Shown here: positions 26,703 through 34,032 of the stretch, piece after piece
How the letters are laid out: the number at the start of each line of letters is the position of its first letter
How positions within the stretch are numbered: position 1 is the stretch's first letter
DNA from: Nocardiopsis alborubida
GTDB taxonomy: Bacteria > Actinomycetota > Actinomycetes > Streptosporangiales > Streptosporangiaceae
Direction: 5' to 3'
Assembly: GCF_012396365.1 (NCBI RefSeq)
Contig: NZ_JAAXPG010000025.1
Location: forward strand, 51,895 to 115,894
Length of the DNA stretch: 64,000 nucleotides
Translations under genes and position numbers: made by a program
Notes under the pieces: model-generated
The model's database searches: none
What the model saw: only the letters and a program-made list of their open reading frames with translations
What the model was told of the DNA's origin: nothing

Positions 26703-27803
26703 TCACCCCGGGTAGCACTCGACCTCGGCGGCCTTGACCCCCGCCCACACCGCGTCCCCCCGGGCCAGACCCAGCTCGGCCAGGGCCGCCGGACTGATGT
26801 CGGCGGCCAGGGACGGGCTCCCCGCCAGGTGCACCCGCACCTGGTCGCCGAACCGCTCGGTCCCCTCCACCTTCAGCCGCCACACGTTGCGCGGGCTGCC
26901 GTGCGGACGGTGCGGGTACAGGGCCACGGCGCGCGGGGGGAAGGCCACCAGGGCCGGGCCCCGGTGCGCCTCGTGCACCTCCACCCGGGCGGGCTCGCCG
27001 GATCCGTCTCCGTCCAGGGTGACGGTGGTGCCCTCGGCCGTGCCGCGGAAGAGGTTGAGCCCCACGAGCCGGGCGACGTAGGCGGTGCGGGGGCGCCGCG
27101 CCACCTCGGCGGGTTCGCCCTGCTGCACCACCCGGCCCTCCTCGATCACCGCCACACGGTCGGCGAGCACCATGGCGTCGAGCGGATCGTGGGTGACCAG
27201 CACCGTGGCCCCGTCGAACTCCTCCAGCAGGTGGCGCAGCCGGGCGCGCACGTCGATGCGGGTGCTGGCGTCCAGGGCGGCCATGGGCTCGTCGAGCAGC
27301 AGCAGGCGCGGGCGCACGGCCAGGGCGCGGGCCAGCGCCACCCGCTGGGCCTGGCCGCCGGAGAGGCGGCGCGGCCGGACGCGGGCGTGCGCGGACAGGT
27401 CCATGTGGGCGAGCAGCTCGGCGGCGCGTTCGCGGGCCGCCGCCCGTAACAGGCCCTGGCGGCGGGGGCCGAAGGCCACGTTGTCCAGTGCGCTCATGTG
27501 CGGGAAGAGCAGGTAGTCCTGGAAGACCATGCCGATGGGGCGGCGCTCCACGGGCGTGGTGGTCTGGTCGCGCCCGTCCACGAGGATCCGGCCGCCGGTG
27601 AGGGGCACCAGTCCGGCCAGGGCGCGCAGCGCCGAGGACTTGCCCGCGCCGTTGGGACCCAGCAGGGCGAGGATCTCCCCCGGGCGCACCGTGAGGGAGG
27701 CCTCCAGCGTGAAGGCGCCCCGGCTCAGGCGCAGGTCCGCCTCCAGCGCGGGTGCGGGTCCGGAGTCGGGCGTGGACTCGTCAGGGTGGTGGTCGGGGGC
27801 CAT
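26703..27803 (-). CDS. modC: molybdate ABC transporter ATP-binding protein
   Basis: The 366-residue ATPase has Walker A GPNGAGKS, signature LSGGQAQR, Walker B LLLLDEP and the switch histidine in LVTHD. The C-terminal part (about 250-366) forms the regulatory TOBE region typical of ModC/CysA-type importers. It energises the ModB permease. The ATG at 27803 overlaps the TGA stop of modB by one base, so translation is coupled. It is last in the mop-regulator/modA/modB/modC operon. Confidence 0.92.
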   Translation of the reverse strand: MAPDHHPDESTPDSGPAPALEADLRLSRGAFTLEASLTVRPGEILALLGPNGAGKSSALRALAGLVPLTGGRILVDGRDQTTTPVERRPIGMVFQDYLLFPHMSALDNVAFGPRRQGLLRAAARERAAELLAHMDLSAHARVRPRRLSGGQAQRVALARALAVRPRLLLLDEPMAALDASTRIDVRARLRHLLEEFDGATVLVTHDPLDAMVLADRVAVIEEGRVVQQGEPAEVARRPRTAYVARLVGLNLFRGTAEGTTVTLDGDGSGEPARVEVHEAHRGPALVAFPPRAVALYPHRPHGSPRNVWRLKVEGTERFGDQVRVHLAGSPSLAADISPAALAELGLARGDAVWAGVKAAEVECYPG

Positions 27804-28645
27804 CAGGTGTTCGTCCACCTCTCGCGCAGGGTGGCCAGGACGGCCAGGCAGACCGCCAGCAGGATCAGGCTGAGCACGATGGCGGCCTCGGGGTCGCGCT
27901 GCATGGCCACGTACACGGCCAGCGGCATGGTCTGCGTGGTGCCGGGGAAGTTCCCGGCGAAGGTGATGGTGGCGCCGAACTCGCCCAGGGCCCTCGACCA
28001 GCACAGGACCGCGCCCGCCGCGATGCCCGGCAGCACCATGGGCAGGGTGACGCGGGCGAAGACGGCCGCCCGGCTGGCGCCCAGGGTGGCGGCGGCCTCC
28101 TCGTAGCGGCGGTCCGCGCCGCGCAGCGCGCCCTCCACGCTGATCACCAGGAACGGCATGGCGACGAACACCTGGGCCAGGACCACGGCGACGGGGGTGA
28201 AGGGCAGCGTGATCCCGAACCAGGCGTCCAGGTACCGGCCCACGATCCCGTTGCGTCCCAGGACCAGCAGGAGCGCGACGCCGCCGACCACGGGCGGCAT
28301 CACCAGGGGGACGGTGACCAGGGCACGCACGAGGCGGCGCCCGGGGAAGTCGGTGCGGGCCAGCAGCCAGGCCAGCGGCACCCCGAGGAGCAGGGACACG
28401 GCCGTGGCGGCGGTGGCGGTGGACAGGGACAGCCACAGGGCGGACAACACCTCGGGCTCGGCCAGGCGGCTGCCCATGGTGGACCAGGGCGCGCCGACCA
28501 GCAGACCCGCCATGGGCAGCACGAGGAAGACCACACCCAGGAGCGCGGGCAGCACCAGGATCCAGGGCGGTCGGCCGGAGCGCACGCGCGGCGGGCGGCG
28601 CGGCGCCGCGGTGGTGGTCGCGGCGGGGGCGCGGTCGGGCGTCAT
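27803..28645 (-). CDS. modB: molybdate ABC transporter permease
   Basis: The 280-residue protein has about six membrane helices and the ABC permease EAA loop (YEEAAATLGASRAAVFARVTLPMVLPGI, about 181-208). The C-terminal GEFGATITFAGNFPGTTQTMPLAVYVAM block is characteristic of ModB. It starts within the last codon of modA (ATGA overlap) and ends in overlap with modC. Confidence 0.93.
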   Translation of the reverse strand: MTPDRAPAATTTAAPRRPPRVRSGRPPWILVLPALLGVVFLVLPMAGLLVGAPWSTMGSRLAEPEVLSALWLSLSTATAATAVSLLLGVPLAWLLARTDFPGRRLVRALVTVPLVMPPVVGGVALLLVLGRNGIVGRYLDAWFGITLPFTPVAVVLAQVFVAMPFLVISVEGALRGADRRYEEAAATLGASRAAVFARVTLPMVLPGIAAGAVLCWSRALGEFGATITFAGNFPGTTQTMPLAVYVAMQRDPEAAIVLSLILLAVCLAVLATLRERWTNT

Positions 28646-29496
28646 GGCACCTCGAACCCGGCGGCCCGCAGGACCTCCTCGCCCGCGGGGGAGCGCACCA
28701 GCTCCACCCAGGCGGCGGCGAGCGCGGTGTCGGAGGTGCTGGAGACGACGCCGACGGGATAGTCGTTGACCACCTCGTCGGACTCGTCGAACGCGATGCC
28801 CTCGACCCGGTCGCCCGCGGAGACGACGTCGGTGGCGTAGACGAGTCCGGCGTCGACCTCGCCGAGTTCGACCTTGGTCAGGACCGCGCGCACGTCCTCC
28901 TCGTAGGTGTCGGGGGTGATCTCCAGCCCGGCCTCGTCCAGGACCGCGGCGGTCGCCGCGCCGCAGGGGACCTCCTCGGCGCAGAAGGCGACGGCGGTGT
29001 CCCCGCCCGCGAGGTCGGCCAGCTCCCCGACACCGGCCGGGTTGCCCGGGGGCACGGCGATGCGCAGGGTGTTGGCGGCGAAGACGACGCCCTGCGCGCC
29101 GTGTTCCGCGGCCCAGTCGGGGTCCAGCCCCTCGCCCTCGACGACCCGTTCCATGGTGGCGGTGTCGGCGGAGGCGAAGACGTCGGCGGGGGCGCCGGAG
29201 TTGATCTGGAGGGCCAGATCGCTGCTGCCCGCGAAGTTGAGGACCACCTCGGTCCCGGCGTGCTCGGCCTCGAACTCCCCGGCGAGGTCGGTGAAGACGT
29301 CGGTGAGGGAGGCCGCGGCGAAGACGTGGAGCCGGTCGCCGGCCCCCTCCTCCGAGGAGCAGGCGGTGAGGGCGAGCGCGGACGCGGTCAGGGCGCAGGC
29401 CAGGCGGAGCGCACCGGCCCGGAGGCGGCCGAGCGGAGCGGATCCGAAGCGCCGGGGAACACCTGGTCCGAGGCTGCGGGGGGCGCGGTCACGCAT
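28642..29496 (-). CDS. modA: molybdate-binding lipoprotein
   Basis: The 284-residue precursor has a basic N-terminus, a hydrophobic segment and the lipobox LTAC with the modified Cys at 46. The mature part starts LHVFAAASLTDVFTDLAGEFE, typical for ModA, with the oxyanion-binding serines in AAASLTD and FAGSSDL and the later VYATDVVSAGDRV block. It captures molybdate or tungstate at the outer membrane face for ModBC. Its start overlaps the preceding regulator gene by eight bases. Confidence 0.94.
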   Translation of the reverse strand: MRDRAPRSLGPGVPRRFGSAPLGRLRAGALRLACALTASALALTACSSEEGAGDRLHVFAAASLTDVFTDLAGEFEAEHAGTEVVLNFAGSSDLALQINSGAPADVFASADTATMERVVEGEGLDPDWAAEHGAQGVVFAANTLRIAVPPGNPAGVGELADLAGGDTAVAFCAEEVPCGAATAAVLDEAGLEITPDTYEEDVRAVLTKVELGEVDAGLVYATDVVSAGDRVEGIAFDESDEVVNDYPVGVVSSTSDTALAAAWVELVRSPAGEEVLRAAGFEVP

Positions 29497-29890
29497 GGCG
29501 CTCCCCGGTGGTCTCCACGACCACGTTGGTGGACTTGACCACCGCGGTGGCGACGGTGCCCACCTCCAGGCCGAGTTCGTCGGCGGCCTCGCGGCTCATC
29601 AGCGAGACCACGCGGTGGGGCCCGGCCTGGATCTCCACGCTGGCCATCACCCGGTCGCGGACGATGTCGGTGACCAGGCCGCGGAAGCGGTTGCGGGCGG
29701 AGGACAGGCGCCGTGCCGGGTCCTCGTCGGTGTCCGTGCGCATGAATCCGGCCAGGTCCGCGCCCCCGATCAGACGTCTTCCGGAGGCGTCGCGGGTGGC
29801 GGGCAGGCGGCCGGAGTCGACCCAGCGCCGGACGGTGTCGGCGCTGACGCCGAGGAGGTCGGCGGCCTCGCTGATGTGGAAGGTCGGCAT
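29489..29890 (-). CDS. Mop-domain molybdate-responsive regulator with MerR/excisionase-like HTH
   Basis: The 133-residue protein joins an N-terminal helix-turn-helix (FHISEAADLLGVSADTVRRWVDSGRLP, residues 4-30) to a C-terminal molbindin/TOBE domain (about 65-128, with NRFRGLVTDIVRDRVMASVEIQAG). It differs from the ModE of enterobacteria, which has a winged helix and two Mop domains. The protein should sense molybdate and control the operon that it heads (regulator-modA-modB-modC). A perfect 9-base inverted repeat just upstream is the obvious candidate site. Confidence 0.88.
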   Translation of the reverse strand: MPTFHISEAADLLGVSADTVRRWVDSGRLPATRDASGRRLIGGADLAGFMRTDTDEDPARRLSSARNRFRGLVTDIVRDRVMASVEIQAGPHRVVSLMSREAADELGLEVGTVATAVVKSTNVVVETTGERHA

Positions 29891-29908
29891 GGGGACAACC
29901 TACCCCTG

Positions 29909-29948
29909 GCATCTGCTGGGGCGAAAGGGGATTTGCGCTAGCAGATGC
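29909..29948. promoter_or_regulatory. inverted repeat upstream of the molybdate operon
   Basis: GCATCTGCT (29909-29917) and AGCAGATGC (29940-29948) form a perfect 9-base inverted repeat with a 22-base spacer, 18 bases before the start codon of the Mop-domain regulator. The centre-to-centre distance of 31 bases is about three helical turns, which suits a dimer or tetramer operator. As RNA it would fold into a stem enclosing a 22-base loop. Autoregulation by molybdate is inferred. Confidence 0.55.
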
Positions 29949-30033
29949 TTACCTTTCCGCCCTGCTCCTGGGATTTTGCGACAGACAGCCGCGCGGGGCG
30001 GGGGCGCACCGGGCCGAGCGCCCCGGAGAGGAA

Positions 30034-30052
30034 CCGGGGGCGGCTCCCCCGG
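30034..30052 (-). terminator. small GC hairpin after the GHL10 lipoprotein gene
   Basis: CCGGGGG and CCCCCGG pair around CGGCT, 32 bases beyond the stop of the minus-strand gene at 30084. Confidence 0.5.
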
Positions 30053-30083
30053 CCGGAGCCCGCGCGCGTTCGCCGTCGGCGGG

Positions 30084-31706
30084 TCAGCCGCGCACGTCGG
30101 CGACCTCGCTGACCGGCCCCTCGGCACGGTAGTCGTCCAGCGCGGTGACCACGTATCCGACGCCGTTCTCCAGCGGTGCGGTGTCGGTCAGTGCCGTCTT
30201 CCCCGTCAGGCCCACGAGGTTCTCCGCGCTGAGCGCGGCGCAGCGCTCCTCCTCGGACCCGGCGGCCGCCGCGTCGGCGGGCAGCCGGTAGACGGCGTAG
30301 AAGCGGGCGCCGTCGACGGCCTCCCACGCCACGTCGACCCCCTCGTCGGCGGCCCGGGCCGTGACCCCGTCGACCGCGCCGGCCAGCGGCCCCTGGCCCT
30401 CGGGCACGTCGGAGAGCGGCGGCAGCGCGGGGTTGCCGTAGTGCTCGTCGGCCAGTGCGGAGTAGGCGTCCGAGGCGTTCTCGCGCAGGCTCCGGATGGA
30501 GAAGTAGACGTCCCCGTCCACCTGGGGCAGCTCACCGGAGTAGTCCAGCTGGGTGCTGAGCGCGTCCTCGCCGCTCCAGCCGTCCTCGCCCACCCGGTAG
30601 GCGGCCTGGCCGACGTACAGGTCCACGCCGGTGCCCTCGACCTCCTGGGCCCACCAGTCGGCCAGAACCTCGTAGTCGGCGGCCTCGAAGCCCCGCTCCC
30701 AGTACAGCTGCGGTGCGACGTAGTCGACCGTGCCCTCCTGGATCCAGGTTCGGGTGTCGGCGTACTGGGCGTCGTAGGACTGGAGGCCCGAGCTGGATGA
30801 GCCGCTGGGGTCGGTGGAGTCGTTGCGCCAGATGCCGAACGGGGAGATCCCGAAGCTCACCCAGGGCTTGGTCGCCTCGATGCCCTCGTGGACGTCGGCG
30901 ATGAGCCGGTTGACGTTGTCGCGGCGCCAGCCGGCCCGGTCGTCGAAGCCGTCGCCGTGGTCCTCCCAGGAGGCGTCGTCGTCGAACTCCTCGCCGTCCT
31001 TGGGGTAGGGGTAGAAGAAGTCGTCGAAGTGCACGCCGTCGACGTCGTAGCGCTCCACCACGTCGAGGATCACGCGGGTCACCCACTCGCGGACCTCGGG
31101 GTTGCCGGGGTCGAGGTAGGCCTCGTCCCCGTAGTCGACGAGCCACTCGGGGTTCTCCCTGGCCGGGTGGTCCTCGGCCAGGTTCTCGACGTCGGGGTCC
31201 TGGAAGCCCACGCGGTAGGGGTTGAACCAGGCGTGCAGCTCCAGGCCGCGCTCGTGCGCCTCGGCCACCGCGTACTCCAGCGGGTCGTAGCCGGGGTCGC
31301 CGCCCTGATCACCGGTGAGGTAGCGCGCCCACGGCTCCAGGTCCGACTCGTAGACGGCGTCGGCGGTGGGCCGCACGTGCAGGAAGACCGCGTTGAGTCC
31401 CATGTCGGAGGCGTCGTCGAGGTAGGCGTCGAGCTCGGCCTGCTGTTCCCCGGCGGACAGGCCCGGTTCGGAGGGCCAGTCGATGTTGCGGACCGTGGTC
31501 AGCCACGCCCCGCGCATCCGCCGCTCCGCCCCGCCGTCCCCGCACCGGAGGGAGCCGGCGGCCCCGGACCCACCGTCGGTACGCGGCTCCTCGGCGCCGG
31601 TGTCCTGGGCGGTGCAGCCCGCCAGCAGGACGGTGGCCGCGGCGGCCGTCGCGGCCCACCGCAGCGCGGCGCGCGGCGAGGTCACGGCACGAGCCACTGA
31701 ATCCAT
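30084..31706 (-). CDS. GHL10-type glycosyl hydrolase-like lipoprotein
   Basis: The 540-residue protein has a lipoprotein signal with lipobox LLAGC (Cys at about 31). Residues 60-370 match the glycosyl-hydrolase-like GHL10 (YngK/DUF187) type: MRGAWLTTVRNIDWPSEPGLS at the start, GLNAVFLHVRPTADAVYES, GLELHAWFNPYRV and YDVDGVHFDDFFYPYP, a TIM barrel whose acidic residues in DGVHFDDFFYP are probably catalytic. A fibronectin-like domain follows (about 440-540). The related enzymes act on peptidoglycan-derived or other glycans outside the cell. The ATG at 31706 follows GGAGACC. It is a single gene with the divergent menF-type gene upstream. Confidence 0.87.
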   Translation of the reverse strand: MDSVARAVTSPRAALRWAATAAAATVLLAGCTAQDTGAEEPRTDGGSGAAGSLRCGDGGAERRMRGAWLTTVRNIDWPSEPGLSAGEQQAELDAYLDDASDMGLNAVFLHVRPTADAVYESDLEPWARYLTGDQGGDPGYDPLEYAVAEAHERGLELHAWFNPYRVGFQDPDVENLAEDHPARENPEWLVDYGDEAYLDPGNPEVREWVTRVILDVVERYDVDGVHFDDFFYPYPKDGEEFDDDASWEDHGDGFDDRAGWRRDNVNRLIADVHEGIEATKPWVSFGISPFGIWRNDSTDPSGSSSSGLQSYDAQYADTRTWIQEGTVDYVAPQLYWERGFEAADYEVLADWWAQEVEGTGVDLYVGQAAYRVGEDGWSGEDALSTQLDYSGELPQVDGDVYFSIRSLRENASDAYSALADEHYGNPALPPLSDVPEGQGPLAGAVDGVTARAADEGVDVAWEAVDGARFYAVYRLPADAAAAGSEEERCAALSAENLVGLTGKTALTDTAPLENGVGYVVTALDDYRAEGPVSEVADVRG

Positions 31707-32027
31707 GGAAGAGGTCTCCTCTGAGGGGTCGTCGCGCACCGCCGTCACCGTGGCGTCGCGCCGCGAACCAGAGTAGGCCAGACAGTCAATTTTCGGACAC
31801 GATTGCGGCAATCCGTGGATAACCTTGCACCCTCCATGCCAGGGGTCCGTCCCCACAGGTCAACGGAGTGTCCGCGCGGGCGGCCACGGAGCACGGTCCC
31901 TGTCAGGCAACGGCGGGGGGCGGGGCACGGGGGCGGCCCCGCCCCGGGAAGGGGCACCCCGTGCACCCCGGCCACCACGGCCGATACCGGACACACCGCC
32001 CCAGACGAGGTTCTAGACTCGGGGACC
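31707..32027. other. divergent intergenic region between GHL10 lipoprotein and menF
   Basis: No gene is seen. GATTGC-G-GCAATC (31801-31813) is a perfect 6-base inverted repeat with a one-base centre in an A/T-richer patch (CAGTCAATTTTCGG) 95 bases from the lipoprotein start, and it is a plausible operator. The rest is ordinary GC-rich spacer with a poor start context for menF. Confidence 0.45.
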
Positions 32028-33308
32028 GTGAACGCCCTCCTGAGCCCGCCCCACCTGTTCGTCCGCACCGTCGCCATGCCCGACGACACCGCCAGTCTGG
32101 TGCACCGCCTACCGGCGGACTCCCCCCTGGCCTGGCTGACCGGCGACGAGGGCATCGTGGGCTGGGGACAGGCCGCGCGGCTGGACCTGGGCGGCGGGCC
32201 CGAGACGGCCGAGCCCACCGACACCACCCGCTTCACCGAGGCGGCCCGCTGGGTGAACGCCCTCACCGAGCGCGCCGAGGTCCACGACGAGGTGGGCGTG
32301 CCCGGGACCGGCCCGGTCGCGTTCGGCACGTTCGCCTTCGCACCCTCCTCCGCGGGGTCGGCCCTGGTGGTGCCGCGCGTACTGGTCGGTCGGCGCGACG
32401 GCCGCGCCTGGCTGACCACCGTCACCGACGCGCCCGGCGCGCGCCCGGCCGGGCCGCTCCGTCCGGCGTCCGCGCCGCGGCCCGTCGGACCGCTCTCCTG
32501 GAGCACGGGGTCGCTGACCGGCGAGCAGTGGATGGCCGCCGTGGCCGGTACCGTCGAGCGCATCCGCGCGGGAGAGCTCGACAAGGCCGTGCTGGCGCGC
32601 GACGCCCTGGCCGAGGCCGGTGCCCCCATCGACGTGCGCACGCTGCTGGAGCGGCTGCGGCTGCGCTTCCCGAGCTGCTTCACCTTCTCCGTGGACGGCA
32701 TGGTCGGAGCCACCCCCGAGTTGCTGCTGCGCCGCGAGGGCGACCGGCTCTCCTCGCTGGTGCTGGCCGGAACCCGCCCCCGGGGCGAGGACCCCGACGG
32801 CGACCGGCGCCTGGCCGAGGAGCTGCTGTCCTCGGCCAAGGACGTGGACGAGCACCGCATGGCCGTGGACTCCCTGCGCACCGCGCTGGAACCGCTCACC
32901 GAGGAACTGGACGTGCCCGGGCGGCCCCGCCTGCTCGCGCTCGCCAACGTGCAGCACCTGGCCACGCCCGTACGCGCACGCCTGTCCCCCGGGGTCTCGG
33001 CGCTGGACGCGGTCGCGGCCCTGCATCCCACGGCGGCCGTGGGCGGCACCCCCACCGCGGCGGCCATGCGGCTGATCGCGAGGGCCGAGGGCATGGACCG
33101 GGGCGGCTACGCCGGTCCGGTCGGGTGGCTGGACGGCGCGGGCAACGCCGAGTGGGGCATCGCCCTGCGCTGCGCCCGTGTGGAGGGCGCGCGCGCCCGG
33201 CTGTTCGCCGGAGGGGGCATCGTCGCCCAGTCCGACCCGGAGTCGGAGCTGGCCGAGACCGAGTCCAAGTTCCGGGTGATGCGCGAGGCCCTCACCGACC
33301 CGGTCTGA
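32028..33308 (+). CDS. menF: isochorismate synthase
   Basis: The 426-residue protein is a chorismate-utilising enzyme of the isochorismate synthase group. The C-terminal catalytic domain has ELDKAVLARD, LVLAGTRPRGED, VDEHRMAVDSLR, the substrate block AAVGGTPTAAA and the Mg2+-binding ESELAETESKFRVM near the end. It converts chorismate to isochorismate. Menaquinone synthesis (menB/C/D/E at 52-57 kb) is the likely destination. A salicylate or catechol siderophore is the alternative, but no salicylate lyase or DHB genes are present. The GTG at 32028 gives the length closest to the family; the frame is open upstream. Confidence 0.88.
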   Translation: MNALLSPPHLFVRTVAMPDDTASLVHRLPADSPLAWLTGDEGIVGWGQAARLDLGGGPETAEPTDTTRFTEAARWVNALTERAEVHDEVGVPGTGPVAFGTFAFAPSSAGSALVVPRVLVGRRDGRAWLTTVTDAPGARPAGPLRPASAPRPVGPLSWSTGSLTGEQWMAAVAGTVERIRAGELDKAVLARDALAEAGAPIDVRTLLERLRLRFPSCFTFSVDGMVGATPELLLRREGDRLSSLVLAGTRPRGEDPDGDRRLAEELLSSAKDVDEHRMAVDSLRTALEPLTEELDVPGRPRLLALANVQHLATPVRARLSPGVSALDAVAALHPTAAVGGTPTAAAMRLIARAEGMDRGGYAGPVGWLDGAGNAEWGIALRCARVEGARARLFAGGGIVAQSDPESELAETESKFRVMREALTDPV

Positions 33309-33468
33309 GACGGGGCGGGGGCCGCGCTCCGGTCAGGACTCCACCGTTCGCATGCGGGTGGCGGTCCGTGCGAAGGCGGTCCTCCGCACGGGGTGGCGTT
33401 GCGCACAGAGGCCACTGTCCGGACGGGATTTCACGGGCGTGAAACACGGCGCCGCTAGCGTGGCGCCC

Positions 33469-33918
33469 ATGCGTGTCGACGAGGTTTCCTGGGACGATCC
33501 CGACGCCGTCGCCCTGCGGGCCGACCAGCGGGCGGAGATCGCCGAACGGTACGGCACCCCCGACTCCGAGCCGGGGGTGGCGCCCTCCGCCGGGGACATC
33601 GCGGTGTTCGTGGTGGCCCGCGACGCTTCGGGCGAGGCCGTGGGCTGCGGCGGCCTGCGCGACCTCGGCGACGCGGCGGGCGAGGTCAAGCGGATGTACG
33701 TCCGACCCGACCGGCGCGGCTCGGGCGCGGCGTCGCTGGTCCTGGCCGCGCTGGAGGACCGGGCCCGCGACCGGGGCTGGAAGTGCCTGCGCCTGGAGAC
33801 GGGTGACCGCCAGCCCGACGCGGTGCGGTTCTACACCCGCTCGGGGTACACGCCCATCCCCGGCTTCGGCGCCTACGCCGACGAGCCCTCCTCGCTCTGC
33901 TTCGAGAAGGTGCTCTGA
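33469..33918 (+). CDS. GNAT family N-acetyltransferase
   Basis: The 149-residue protein has a standard GNAT fold: EVKRMYVRPDRRGSGAASLVLAALEDRARDRGW (about 72-104) is the acetyl-CoA-binding strand-loop-helix and FYTRSGYTPIPGFGAY is the closing block. The ATG at 33469 sits close to a promoter-like region and gives the expected length. Substrate unknown. Confidence 0.85.
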   Translation: MRVDEVSWDDPDAVALRADQRAEIAERYGTPDSEPGVAPSAGDIAVFVVARDASGEAVGCGGLRDLGDAAGEVKRMYVRPDRRGSGAASLVLAALEDRARDRGWKCLRLETGDRQPDAVRFYTRSGYTPIPGFGAYADEPSSLCFEKVL

Positions 33919-33956
33919 GGGCACCGCGCCCCGGGCGCGGGCCCCGGACACGCAGA

Positions 33957-33996
33957 ACCGGCCCCGGCAGCCCCCACGATGGAAGCCGGGGCCGGT
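33957..33996. terminator. 12-bp bidirectional terminator hairpin
   Basis: ACCGGCCCCGGC (33957-33968) pairs perfectly with 33985-33996 around a 16-base loop, between the convergent GNAT and PhoX genes. Confidence 0.7.
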
Positions 33997-34032
33997 GGTC
34001 GTCGTCCCTCTACCGGCGGGAGGGCGCCAGGG

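Noticed and set aside
29891..29950. molybdenum-cofactor riboswitch upstream of the mod operon
   Set aside because: The region is too short and only shows one inverted repeat; an operator is simpler, and an adjacent Mop-domain regulator exists.
32028..33308. menF-type gene as part of a salicylate or catecholate siderophore pathway
   Set aside because: No isochorismatase, DHB dehydrogenase, salicylate lyase or NRPS gene is in the window, whereas menB/C/D/E are.
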